DNA from: CAZNEZ01 sp964572475 | GTDB lineage: Bacteria > Bacillota > Clostridia > Lachnospirales > Lachnospiraceae | DNA length: 61,867 nt | Assembly (NCBI GenBank): GCA_964572475.1 | Contig: CAZNEZ010000009.1 | Span: 1-61,867 of the forward strand | Direction: 5' to 3' | Part shown: positions 1 to 8,752 of the stretch, in pieces | Layout: each line of letters starts with the position of its first letter | Numbering within the stretch: the stretch's first letter is position 1 | Position numbers and translations under genes: made by a program | Notes under the pieces: generated by a model | Databases searched by the model: none | What the model was told of the DNA's origin: nothing | Seen by the model: only the letters and a program-made list of their open reading frames with translations

Positions 1-62
1 GGAATCGAACCCGTGACCTCCGCCTTACCAAGGCGACGCTCTACCGACTGAGCCATAGCAGC
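1..62 (-). tRNA. tRNA-Thr (anticodon GGT), 3' part cut off by the window edge
   Basis: Read on the minus strand, the gene starts GCTGCTATGGCTCAGTCGG at position 62 and shows a D arm, an anticodon stem CGCC/GGCG with loop TTGGTAA, and the GGTTCGAATTCC-like T arm before the window ends. The anticodon is GGT, which reads ACC and ACU threonine codons. The acceptor 3' strand lies outside the window. A good promoter sits directly upstream. Confidence 0.93.
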
Positions 63-75
63 AATTACGCTAATA

Positions 76-104
76 ACTATAATAAAAACAAGGCATTTTG
101 TCAA
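76..104 (-). promoter_or_regulatory. Sigma-A promoter of tRNA-Thr
   Basis: On the minus strand a perfect -35 TTGACA (99-104) is separated by 17 bp from TATAGT (76-81), about 14 bases upstream of the mature tRNA 5' end. The spacing and position are those of a strong housekeeping promoter. Confidence 0.75.
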
Positions 105-193
105 GCATATTATGACAATTTTAAGCAGTATATATGAAACATTTATGGTAATGTTCTAATATACCACAGTAGAAAAACAGCAGGAGAATATTT

Positions 194-2017
194 ATGAACT
201 TACTTACAATTAACAATATGACCAAATCATTTACAGACAGAGTACTCTTTGACAAGGCTGATTTTGCTATCAATGAGGGTGACAAAGTTGGAGTTATTGG
301 TGTAAATGGCACAGGAAAGTCTACTCTTCTTAAAATTGTAGCAGGACTTGAAACAATGGATGAGGGAGAAATTGTTAAAGCTAATAAAGTAAAGATTAAT
401 TATCTGCCACAAAACCCTGTATTTGAGGCAGGTATTACAGTATATGATTATGTAATTAAGAAAAATACAACCGAAGATAACCATTGGGTTATCGAGGGAG
501 AAGCGAAGTCAATTCTGAATAAACTAGGTTTTGAGGATTATGATATACTAGTTGATAATCTAAGTGGTGGTCAGAAGAAGAGAGTAGCCCTTGCTGCTGC
601 ACTTTTATCAGATTGTGAGATTCTTATTCTAGACGAGCCTACTAATCATCTGGACAACGAAATGGCCGCATGGCTTGAGGATTACCTTAAGAAGATGAAG
701 ACATGTCTTTTAATGGTAACGCATGACAGATATTTTCTGGACAGGGTATCAAATAGAATAATTGAGATAGATAATGCAAAAATATATAACTATGGTGGAA
801 GCTATGGAGACTTTTTAGAACAAAAAGCACTTCTGGAAGATATTGAGCAGGCATCAGAGAGAAAAAGGCAGAGTATATTAAGAGTTGAGCTGGAGTGGAT
901 GCATAGGGGCGCAAGAGCAAGAAGCACAAAGCAGAAGGCTCATATTGCACGATTTGAGGAGCTTAGAGATATGAAGGCTCCTACAGCCTATGATGAGCTT
1001 GAAATGAGTTCAATAAGCCAGAGAATGGGAAGAAAGACTATAGAGATTAACAAAGTAAGCAAAGCATATAATGAAAAGGTACTAATTAAGGAGTTTGAGT
1101 ACATTTTTCTAAGTGATGACAGAATAGGTATAGTAGGTTCAAATGGCTGTGGCAAATCGACTCTTATGAAGATGATTATGGGAATAGTCAAGCCAGATAG
1201 CGGTACAATTGAAATTGGACAAACTGTAAAGATTGGATATTTCTCACAGGATTGTGAGGTAATGGATGAGAAACTTAGAGTTATTGATTATATAAAGGAA
1301 ACAGCAGATTATATTAAGACAACAGATGGAGTTATCACAGCATCACAGATGTTAACAAGATTTCTTTTTAATGATACACTGCAATACCAACAGATTAAGG
1401 TTTTGTCTGGTGGCGAGCGCAGAAGATTGTATCTTCTTAAGGTTTTGATGGATTCACCAAATGTATTGATTCTGGATGAACCGACCAACGACTTGGATAT
1501 TCAGACAATGACTATTCTTGAGGACTTTTTAGATAGATTTGAAGGTATAGTAATAACGGTATCGCATGACAGATATTTCCTAAATAGAATAGTAGATAGA
1601 ATATTTGCATTTGAGGATGGATATCTAAAGCAATACGAAGGAAATTATTCGGATTATCTTGAAAAAAGGAATGAAAATAGTGAGGAATCTAAGGCTCAAA
1701 AGCAGGATAAAAAAGAGGATAAGTCAGATAATGTTAAGCTAGATAGAACAAGGGAACGTGAGAAAAAACTAAAGCTCTCTTATCAGGAACAAAAGGATTT
1801 TGAGACTATAGATGAAGATATCAAAGAGCTTGAAGAGAAGATAGAAAAGTTAGAAGCAGATATGGTTGAGGCATCTACTGATTTTATCAAATTAGGTGAG
1901 ATTACTAAAGAAAAAGAAGAGATGGAAAAACTACTTGAAGAGAAGATGGATAGATGGATGTATCTAACAGACCTTGCTGCACAGATAGAGGAACAAAAAA
2001 GGAGTGCATTACTATGA
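194..2017 (+). CDS. ABC-F family ATP-binding protein, Uup/YdiF-like
   Basis: A 607-residue soluble protein with two ABC ATPase domains and no membrane segments, the layout of ABC-F proteins that act on ribosomes rather than as transporters. Walker A motifs are GVNGTGKST (about residue 36) and GSNGCGKST (about 317). The signatures are LSGGQKK and LSGGERRR, and each Walker B is followed by LDEPTN. The linker between the domains is rich in Arg and Lys, as expected for contact with tRNA or rRNA. The charged C-terminal part (about 495-600) is a predicted coiled coil of the Uup/YdiF type. The start is supported by AGGAG at 181-185. It could be a housekeeping translation factor or a ribosome-protecting resistance protein; the sequence alone does not decide. 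Confidence 0.93.
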   Translation: MNLLTINNMTKSFTDRVLFDKADFAINEGDKVGVIGVNGTGKSTLLKIVAGLETMDEGEIVKANKVKINYLPQNPVFEAGITVYDYVIKKNTTEDNHWVIEGEAKSILNKLGFEDYDILVDNLSGGQKKRVALAAALLSDCEILILDEPTNHLDNEMAAWLEDYLKKMKTCLLMVTHDRYFLDRVSNRIIEIDNAKIYNYGGSYGDFLEQKALLEDIEQASERKRQSILRVELEWMHRGARARSTKQKAHIARFEELRDMKAPTAYDELEMSSISQRMGRKTIEINKVSKAYNEKVLIKEFEYIFLSDDRIGIVGSNGCGKSTLMKMIMGIVKPDSGTIEIGQTVKIGYFSQDCEVMDEKLRVIDYIKETADYIKTTDGVITASQMLTRFLFNDTLQYQQIKVLSGGERRRLYLLKVLMDSPNVLILDEPTNDLDIQTMTILEDFLDRFEGIVITVSHDRYFLNRIVDRIFAFEDGYLKQYEGNYSDYLEKRNENSEESKAQKQDKKEDKSDNVKLDRTREREKKLKLSYQEQKDFETIDEDIKELEEKIEKLEADMVEASTDFIKLGEITKEKEEMEKLLEEKMDRWMYLTDLAAQIEEQKRSALL

Positions 2018-2193
2018 ATCGAAGTACAAATTGTGATACCTGTGCATATTATGCATATGACGAAGAATATGAATGCTATACATGTGAAGTGAATCTTGAT
2101 GAAGATGAAATGGAGAGATTTGTAAGTGGAACTAATTATAGCTGCGCTTATTATCAATCAGGAGATGAATATAGAATTGCCAGAAAGCAGTAA
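2014..2193 (+). CDS. Small Cys-rich acidic protein, DUF6472-like
   Basis: A 59-residue protein whose ATG overlaps the ABC-F stop codon (ATGA), so translation is probably coupled. The start has GGAG seven bases upstream. It has cysteines arranged CDTC near the N terminus, then C-x-x-C (CYTC) and a later SCAYY, in an acidic context with the block LDEDEMERF. This pattern matches small Clostridia proteins annotated as DUF6472, which I recognise from memory. The four or five cysteines could bind zinc. Function is unknown. Confidence 0.85.
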   Translation: MNRSTNCDTCAYYAYDEEYECYTCEVNLDEDEMERFVSGTNYSCAYYQSGDEYRIARKQ

Positions 2194-2218
2194 AAATTTT
2201 ATCATATGTATATAACAA

Positions 2219-2257
2219 GATAGGACTGAAAAACTTTTGTTTTTCAGTCCTATCTTT
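2219..2257. terminator. Bidirectional rho-independent terminator
   Basis: A perfect 16-bp inverted repeat (2219-2234 and 2239-2254, arm GATAGGACTGAAAAAC) with a 4-base loop. It lies between the convergent DUF6472-like gene and the heptad-repeat gene and can serve both. Confidence 0.85.
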
Positions 2258-2283
2258 AAAGCAGGTACTTTTAAGAACTAATA

Positions 2284-4029
2284 TTATTTTCCTGTTTTGT
2301 AGATAAATTTAACTGAGCCGTCCATCTTGTCTGAGATTCCAGAGAAACTCTTATAATCTTTAGAGGCATCAATTGTTTTTTGAATATTGGCAGCTAATCC
2401 ATCAACATTTCCAAGCGTTGAATCTACAGTTGATACAAGAGCTTCAATACCTGATTTGTAGAATTCTGCAATACCAGAACTTAATGTCTTGGCACCAGCT
2501 GATAATGAAGCAGCACCAGTATTTAATGTTCCAGTAGAATCATAAAGTGTTTTGACACCTGATACAAGTGCAATACCACCTTCTGAAGCTGTTTTAAGAC
2601 CAGTATTAAGAGTTATAGAACCATTATAAAGGTCTGTAATACCAGCTCTTAATGTCTTACTTCCAGTAATTAGACTGTTTGTTCCAGCTATAAGTGAGGT
2701 TGCACCATCTTTAAGGCTTTTAGAATTACCAGTAGTAAGTGAAGCTAATACCTGTTCCTGACCAGCTATTGTCTGTTCTAGTACTGAAATAAGTGATTTA
2801 ACACTATCAGTTGGAACCTGAGCATATAATTGTTTTAGACCAGCAAGAGCTTGTTTGTCACCAGCTATTGTAGCTTTTAAACCATTAGCGGCAGTATCCA
2901 TGCCAGCTGAAAGCACTGAAAGATTTGAACTTAATGAACCAAGACCAGTTGTAAGATCATCATTACCCTTACCTACATCTTTTAATCCAGCTACAATCTT
3001 ATTAGAACCATCATAAGCTGAATTTAAGCCAGTAGAAAGCTCTTGAACTTTTGAGTATAAAGTCTTAACTGCAGCTTGAAGTTTGGCTGTACCAGATGAT
3101 AAGTCAGAAGCACCATTTGAAAGGTCAGAAGAGCCATTTACAAGTTTAGTGGCAGCTGAATCTAGGTCTGTAAGTGAAGAAGTAAGACTGTCTACATCGA
3201 GCTTTCCAGTTTCACTATCTAACGAAATATTGCTAAAAACATCATTTAATGCTATAGAAACAGTGTTTGAAAGAGAGTAGTTTTTAACATCAGCGGTTAC
3301 TTCAAATGAAGTAGGAATTTCAAAGGTTTCTTTATCAATTCCGAGATTCTCCTGCATACCTGGCAATGCATAACCTATTATAATAGAGTTAGTTCCGTCA
3401 TTTATTAACTTACCATTGGATACTTCTACATTTGTAAATGTATCATTATTAAGAATCATACCTGTAAGCATTACGAAAGGAACATATACATCACCTGATT
3501 TTTCATTGTTCTTATAGTCGAAGTGAATCGTTACTTTTCCACTTTTTCCAGCTAAATCTTCTGCACTTATTGTATTACCATCAAGCTTATAGGTAATAGA
3601 CATTTCTATTGGAAGAAGTTTATCTGTACTGCCACGATAGTATATATCTTTACCATCTGTTGACCATGTTGTGTTGTCACCATCTTGCGTAAAAGTTTCA
3701 TCACCTTTAACATTTATAATATCAGAAAGGTTACTAACATCTTTTAAATCATCTTTTCCTAAAGTGTTTTTAAGCCAGTCACTAACGATTAAATGGTCAA
3801 CACTTCCATCTGAATTTGCGATAACATAAACAGTCTCCTCTTTAGTTGCTTCAGAAGTATCAGAGCTTGTAGCAACATCAGTTTTTGAAGTATCATTAGC
3901 TTCAGCTAAAACACGGTTTGATGTATCTTTTGAATTGTTTGCAATAGCATTTATGCCGCCAGCACAGAGTCCAGCAGATAGTATGACTGCAAGTGAAATA
4001 GATATTACTTTTATTTTCTTAGATTTCAT
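2284..4029 (-). CDS. Secreted Leu-x-x-Gly heptad-repeat protein, partner of the MMPL exporter
   Basis: A 581-residue protein with a signal peptide or N-terminal anchor (KSKKIKVISISLAVILSAG) followed by a Ser/Thr/Asp-rich linker. Residues about 290-545 contain many copies of a heptad of the type LxxGxxxL, for example LVNGSSDLSNGASDLSSG. The matching TIGR03057-type family is typically encoded beside RND or YhgE/Pip membrane proteins. The gene follows the MMPL exporter with only 5 bases between them, and has AGGAGG before its ATG. A long helical periplasm-like or wall-spanning rod that extends the exporter is an inference. No C-terminal membrane anchor is visible, unlike YhgE. Confidence 0.85.
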   Translation of the reverse strand: MKSKKIKVISISLAVILSAGLCAGGINAIANNSKDTSNRVLAEANDTSKTDVATSSDTSEATKEETVYVIANSDGSVDHLIVSDWLKNTLGKDDLKDVSNLSDIINVKGDETFTQDGDNTTWSTDGKDIYYRGSTDKLLPIEMSITYKLDGNTISAEDLAGKSGKVTIHFDYKNNEKSGDVYVPFVMLTGMILNNDTFTNVEVSNGKLINDGTNSIIIGYALPGMQENLGIDKETFEIPTSFEVTADVKNYSLSNTVSIALNDVFSNISLDSETGKLDVDSLTSSLTDLDSAATKLVNGSSDLSNGASDLSSGTAKLQAAVKTLYSKVQELSTGLNSAYDGSNKIVAGLKDVGKGNDDLTTGLGSLSSNLSVLSAGMDTAANGLKATIAGDKQALAGLKQLYAQVPTDSVKSLISVLEQTIAGQEQVLASLTTGNSKSLKDGATSLIAGTNSLITGSKTLRAGITDLYNGSITLNTGLKTASEGGIALVSGVKTLYDSTGTLNTGAASLSAGAKTLSSGIAEFYKSGIEALVSTVDSTLGNVDGLAANIQKTIDASKDYKSFSGISDKMDGSVKFIYKTGK

Positions 4030-4034
4030 AACAA

Positions 4035-6104
4035 TTACCTCCTTTTTTTGAATCCAATGCTTGTTGCACAGATTATCTTGTCAAATATCATAAGCATTGC
4101 GGGTAGAATGAAAATAACTACAAACATACTGATGATTGCACCTCTTGACATAAGATTACATAATGAACTTATCATATCAACATCAGAGTAAAGGCCTACA
4201 CCAAATGTAGCAGCAAAGAAGCTTAATGCACTTACAATAACTGAAGGTACAGAAGTCATATGAGCGATTTCTATTGATTCACGCTTATCTTTACCATTAC
4301 CTCTTTCTTTTTTGTATCTCGTTGTCATAAGTATTGCATAATCTACAGTAGCACCTAATTGGATAGTACTTATTACAACTGAGGCTATAAATGGAAGGGT
4401 AGTTCCAGTATAATATGGAATTCCCAAATTTATAAATATAGCGAATTCAATTACTGCGACCAAAATTATAGGAAGAGAAATTGATTTTAAAACAAACATA
4501 ATGATAATGAAAATTGCAAGGATTGAAATAATATTTACAACTTTGAAATCTTTATCAGTAATAGTTATCAAGTCCTTAGTACAAGGTGCTTCGCCAATCA
4601 ACATACCATTTGAATCATATTTCTTTAAGATATCATTAATCTCTGTAATCTGGTTATTTACCTCATCACTTGCAAGCTTATATTCGGAGCTTATGATAAT
4701 CATCTGATAATCATCACTCTTTAGTATTCTTGTAATAGAATCAGGAACCATCTCTTCAGGAATAGAAGCTCCTACAACAGAAGCAAATCCAGCTGAAAGC
4801 TTGACACCATCTACTTTATTTATTTCGGCAAGCATGTTCTTAACATCTTTATTGCTCATATCTGCATCACAGAGAATCATATGAGTTGAATTCATTTCAA
4901 AGTCGTCCTGCAATTTTGTATTTGCTACTGCAAAATCCATATCTTTTGGAAGACTTTCGGATAAGTCATAGTAGACATCTGTTTTTGCGTATCCGATAAC
5001 CGCAGGGATAAGTATAATAACAAATATAATTGCAAAAATATAAGGTTTTCCTGTAACAAATTGAGACAATTTTTTCATCTCTGGAATAAGAACTCGATGA
5101 GTAGTTTTCTCAATTGCTTTATCAAATACAAGAATAAGAGCCGGAAGAATTGTTACACAGGCAATAACACCAAATATAACACCCTTAGCCATAACGATAC
5201 CTAAATCCAAACCAAGTGTAAAACTCATAAAGCATAATGCCAAAAAGCCGGCAACGGTTGTAATAGAACTACCAAATACTGATGTAAATGTATTAGTGAT
5301 AGCATGTGACATTGCTCGTTCTTTGTCACCATTAAATCTTTCTTTTTGCTCTTTGTAACTGTGCCACAAGAATATTGAATAATCCATTGTAACACCTAAT
5401 TGAAGAACTGCACTCAGTGCTTTGGTAATGTAGGATATCTCTCCAACAAGTAAATTTGTTCCCAGATTATATAATATTGCCATACCTATACTTGCAAGAA
5501 ATAGGATGGGAAGAAGATAGGAATCCATAAATACTGCTAATACTATAGCCGATAGGACTACTGCAATGAGAATATATATAGGTTCTTCTTGCTCTGTCAG
5601 ATCTTTTAAGTCAGTAACAAGTGCAGACATACCACTGACGAAGCATTGCTTACTTGAAATGCTTTTAATTTCTTTGATGGCACTAATTGTTTCATCCGAT
5701 GAAAGGGAGGTATCGAAGAATACAGCCATCAGTGTTGTATCGCCTGAATTAAATGCATCATACACCTCTTCGGGAAGTACTTCCATAGGTACTGATATGT
5801 CTACAAGAGTGTCATACCAGACAACAGAACTTACATGGTCAACATCCTCAATTTTACTTTTAAGTTCAGAAACACCTTTTGTGTCCATACCCTGAACCAT
5901 AACCATTGAGAAACCGCCAATACCAAAGTCCTTTTGTAAAATATCCTGACCTTCGACTGTATCAATTCCTGACGGAAGATAGTCGAGTATGTCATAATTA
6001 ACTCTGGTGTTAATCATTCCGATAGCTGATGGAATAAGTAAAAGTATACTTACTACTAATATAACTACACGGTACTTAACTATTGCTTTGCTAATTTTTT
6101 TCAT
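4035..6104 (-). CDS. MMPL/HAE3-type RND family exporter
   Basis: A 689-residue membrane protein with the duplicated RND layout. There is one N-terminal helix, an extracytoplasmic domain, then five or six helices, and the same arrangement repeated after about residue 345. Each half carries the family motif with an intramembrane Asp: TMDYSIFLWHSY and TVDYAILMTTRY. Such proteins use the proton gradient to export lipids, peptides or drugs. Operon position upstream of the heptad-repeat gene and next to a TetR gene suggests a regulated exporter. The substrate is unknown. It is in its own transcript start region, because a terminator separates it from the TetR gene. Confidence 0.92.
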   Translation of the reverse strand: MKKISKAIVKYRVVILVVSILLLIPSAIGMINTRVNYDILDYLPSGIDTVEGQDILQKDFGIGGFSMVMVQGMDTKGVSELKSKIEDVDHVSSVVWYDTLVDISVPMEVLPEEVYDAFNSGDTTLMAVFFDTSLSSDETISAIKEIKSISSKQCFVSGMSALVTDLKDLTEQEEPIYILIAVVLSAIVLAVFMDSYLLPILFLASIGMAILYNLGTNLLVGEISYITKALSAVLQLGVTMDYSIFLWHSYKEQKERFNGDKERAMSHAITNTFTSVFGSSITTVAGFLALCFMSFTLGLDLGIVMAKGVIFGVIACVTILPALILVFDKAIEKTTHRVLIPEMKKLSQFVTGKPYIFAIIFVIILIPAVIGYAKTDVYYDLSESLPKDMDFAVANTKLQDDFEMNSTHMILCDADMSNKDVKNMLAEINKVDGVKLSAGFASVVGASIPEEMVPDSITRILKSDDYQMIIISSEYKLASDEVNNQITEINDILKKYDSNGMLIGEAPCTKDLITITDKDFKVVNIISILAIFIIIMFVLKSISLPIILVAVIEFAIFINLGIPYYTGTTLPFIASVVISTIQLGATVDYAILMTTRYKKERGNGKDKRESIEIAHMTSVPSVIVSALSFFAATFGVGLYSDVDMISSLCNLMSRGAIISMFVVIFILPAMLMIFDKIICATSIGFKKRR

Positions 6105-6169
6105 ATACTTAGCCTCCTTTACTTGTAAGAATATAGAAAAAATACTGAAGTTTTACTATAGTCAATAAA

Positions 6170-6203
6170 AAAGAGATGCACAATATTTGTGCATCTCTTT
6201 AAA
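6170..6203 (-). terminator. Terminator of the TetR-family gene
   Basis: A perfect 14-bp inverted repeat (6170-6183 and 6187-6200, arm AAAGAGATGCACAA) with a 3-base loop. Read on the minus strand it is followed by a run of T. It insulates the regulator from the exporter operon downstream. Confidence 0.85.
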
Positions 6204-6260
6204 AATGTTTAAAAACTAAACAAAATAGGAAATTTGCCTAGTTATATGTAGCTACTTCAC

Positions 6261-6815
6261 CTAATTAGATAACGAATTACTAATAACCATCTGAACATGA
6301 CCATTGCATATCTGAGTTAGATTGTTAAGGATAGCTACCGGTTCTTCTTTCATTCCAGTGCGTATCCAGTCAAGTATTAATCCAACAATTGCGTATTTAT
6401 AAAAAATGGCTATGGACTGAAGAAGCTCAGGATTAATTTTAAATCCCTGTGCCTGTTCTTTAACATAATCCATCATTATATCGTTCATTATCTGATAAAG
6501 ATAATTATCAAGATTCTCACGATTAATGGAGTTATATATATGATATATTGTCTTTTTGTGTTCTAATAAATATTCTGAAGCTGCGATAAAAGTATCTTCC
6601 CAGCTTGTAGTCTCATGTAACAGAGCAAGACGTTCATATTCCTTTTGAAATATCCAATCAAGAAGACTGTATACATCTTGAAAATGATAATAAAACGTAT
6701 TGCGGTTGAGTCCACATCCTTTGACAATATCTTTAATTCTTATCTTATCAAGCGGTGTCTGTTCTAATAGCTGCATAAGTGAGGCTGCTAAAGCTCTCTG
6801 CGTTATGTCTGACAT
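6261..6815 (-). CDS. TetR/AcrR family transcriptional regulator
   Basis: A 184-residue protein beginning MSDITQRALAASLMQLL. The N-terminal helix-turn-helix reads IRIKDIVKGCGLNRNTFYYHFQDVYSLLDW (about residues 21-50), a clear TetR DNA-binding domain. The C-terminal part resembles TetR proteins of the DhaS-like type with a C-terminal ligand or dimer domain. An upstream in-frame ATG at 6863 would add 16 residues, but GGAGGTG lies just upstream of the ATG at 6815, so I use the shorter form. Its position directly upstream of the MMPL operon suggests it controls that exporter. Confidence 0.9.
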   Translation of the reverse strand: MSDITQRALAASLMQLLEQTPLDKIRIKDIVKGCGLNRNTFYYHFQDVYSLLDWIFQKEYERLALLHETTSWEDTFIAASEYLLEHKKTIYHIYNSINRENLDNYLYQIMNDIMMDYVKEQAQGFKINPELLQSIAIFYKYAIVGLILDWIRTGMKEEPVAILNNLTQICNGHVQMVISNSLSN

Positions 6816-6936
6816 ATTGCACCTCCGAAATACAGTAATCCATAATAAATGAATTGTAATCATATAATAATAGATTATCTGCTTATATTATTTTACCTTA
6901 TAAATATTAAAAGATAAAGTGGTTTTTGAAAAAAGT

Positions 6937-7827
6937 CTACTTATTATATGTCATTCTCTTTGAAAAACCAGTTCTATATCCAGAGGGTGACAGTCCAGTA
7001 ACTTTTTTAAATGCTGTTGTAAAGTTATGAGAATCAGGAAATCCTACATTTTGTGATATCTGTGAAATAGTATTATTGGTATCCGACAACTGTGATTTTG
7101 CTATCTCCATCTTACGCATAAGTATGTATTGTTTAAGAGTATTTCCGGAGTTCTTCTTAAAAAAGGCTGATAAGTATTTTTCGTTATAGTTAAAATACTG
7201 GGCAATATCAATAACTCGTAAGTTCTCATGAATATGGTAGTTGATATAATCAATAATATCATTATATACCTGAACAGATGTAGAAATGTCTGCATTATGA
7301 ATATATTTGAATTGGGCAGCAAGTTCACATATAATAGTGGAAACAAGTGAACTATTAAGCAGGCTGTCATGATAATTTCGGTCAGAATCCTGAAGCTGCT
7401 TCATTAGAATAATCAACCTATTGACTGCATTTAGTTTGCCATGAATAGGGAAAAATATTGAATCATCTTTCAAACCTGCAAATTCTGGATAGTCAAGATA
7501 ATGACTACCTTTTGTGTAAGCCAATATTTCTTTTGGCATAATATCATTAGCCCCTTGATTATATGAAAAATGAAGCCAATAAAATGTACAATCTGAGTTT
7601 TTATATCCATATTGTATATCACTTGGGTGCATAAGAAGATATTCTCCAGAATTAACAGTATATTGTCTATCAGCATCTGCTATATATAGAACACCACTTG
7701 TAACAACGATAAGTTCATAATCAATAAGAGTTCGTGTTAAATGAACCCATTCATTGTTTAGTGCTTCAAAACGTCCAGTCCAATTATATTTAAATTGCTT
7801 ATTAATCTCAAAAAAGTAGAATTTCAT
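6937..7827 (-). CDS. AraC family transcriptional regulator
   Basis: A 296-residue protein. The N-terminal half (about 1-150) is cupin-like, with a sugar- or effector-sensing pattern including GEYLLMHPSDIQYGYKN. The C-terminal 100 residues hold two helix-turn-helix units: LRVIDIAQYFNYNEKYLSAFFKKNSGNTLKQYI and ISQISQNVGFPDSHNFTTAFKKVTGLSPSGYR, the AraC signature. The start at 7827 has GAAAGGA upstream. No sugar operon is adjacent, so the effector is not indicated by context. Confidence 0.9.
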   Translation of the reverse strand: MKFYFFEINKQFKYNWTGRFEALNNEWVHLTRTLIDYELIVVTSGVLYIADADRQYTVNSGEYLLMHPSDIQYGYKNSDCTFYWLHFSYNQGANDIMPKEILAYTKGSHYLDYPEFAGLKDDSIFFPIHGKLNAVNRLIILMKQLQDSDRNYHDSLLNSSLVSTIICELAAQFKYIHNADISTSVQVYNDIIDYINYHIHENLRVIDIAQYFNYNEKYLSAFFKKNSGNTLKQYILMRKMEIAKSQLSDTNNTISQISQNVGFPDSHNFTTAFKKVTGLSPSGYRTGFSKRMTYNK

Positions 7828-8046
7828 TATAAATCCTTTCTAAAGTAAAAATGCATATGTTAATTATAAAGAAAATGCATGATAAAAGCAACAAAGATAG
7901 ATAATAAAAAACGGTTACTAATTCTACTATGTGAAAGTAGTAAATACTATTAGATTTTTAAATATAAAAGTGATAAACTTATCATATGTTTTTCAAAAAT
8001 AAGCTTATGGATTACAGTAAGGAAACTAGGAGGTATTATTGCTATA

Positions 8047-8613
8047 ATGACTGGTGATAAATTTGAAAAAGGATACAGGCTATTAGAAGAAAACAACTGG
8101 GAAGGTGCGCTGTTGTTTTTTAGTGCAGTAACAGACATGTATCTTCTGGATGCTATTGACGAAGAAATATATTTTAAATTATCAAAATATATTGCAGGAA
8201 TCGATTACAATTCAAAGGATACAGAGGCTAATCAATGGTTAAAGATTATTTTGTTAGATATTAGGTATGGAGGGTTATTACTTAAGCCTGAAGATATTAT
8301 TATGAATCTTAAGGACTTACTTAATACATTTCCTGAGATAGAAGAAGACTATGTTATTGAGGCATTTATAGAAGGAAGAATTAGTAAGTTAAAATATGCA
8401 GATGGAAGATTCTATTACATAGACAAACAGGGAGAATTGAGTCAGAATTTTCTTGTAATGAGGGTGAATGGTGAGAGCAAGCCGATAGATTTTGATGTTG
8501 AAGATTTTACAGTTAACAGAGTAGAAAAAAGAATAGAGTATTCATATATTAGAGGAACTAAGGGAAGATTTGCAATAGAGTATGATGGAAATAATAAAAT
8601 ACAGATTAGATAA
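8047..8613 (+). CDS. Uncharacterised protein
   Basis: A 188-residue soluble protein with no signal peptide or membrane helix. The first part (about 1-100) is predicted helical and begins FEKGYRLLEENNWEGALLFFSAV, which looks like a TPR-type hairpin. The rest (about 110-188) is predicted beta-rich. AGGAGG at 8028-8033 is 13 bases before the ATG, slightly far. I do not recognise the family. It stands alone between the AraC gene and glnS. Confidence 0.75.
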   Translation: MTGDKFEKGYRLLEENNWEGALLFFSAVTDMYLLDAIDEEIYFKLSKYIAGIDYNSKDTEANQWLKIILLDIRYGGLLLKPEDIIMNLKDLLNTFPEIEEDYVIEAFIEGRISKLKYADGRFYYIDKQGELSQNFLVMRVNGESKPIDFDVEDFTVNRVEKRIEYSYIRGTKGRFAIEYDGNNKIQIR

Positions 8614-8683
8614 TAATGGGTGTACGAATTCATAATGCATAATAAGTAATTCATAATAATAAGGATTGTATTAATTCAAGTGC

Positions 8684-8711
8684 TTTACATTTATGAATAA
8701 TATGATATTAT
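8684..8711 (+). promoter_or_regulatory. Candidate promoter of glnS
   Basis: TTTACA (8684-8689), 16-bp spacer, TATTAT (8706-8711), about 40 bases upstream of the glnS start. The surrounding DNA is very A+T rich, so chance matches are possible. Confidence 0.45.
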
Positions 8712-8752
8712 TAATATTATTATAAATTCGCTGATTTTAGGAGGAATTACAG

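Noticed and set aside
6816..6863. 16-residue extension of the TetR protein
   Set aside because: A GGAGGTG site directly precedes the internal ATG at 6815, and the extension is not typical of TetR proteins.
8614..8683. ATTCATAAT repeats before glnS
   Set aside because: Short A+T-rich near-repeats without clear boundaries; consistent with ordinary intergenic composition.
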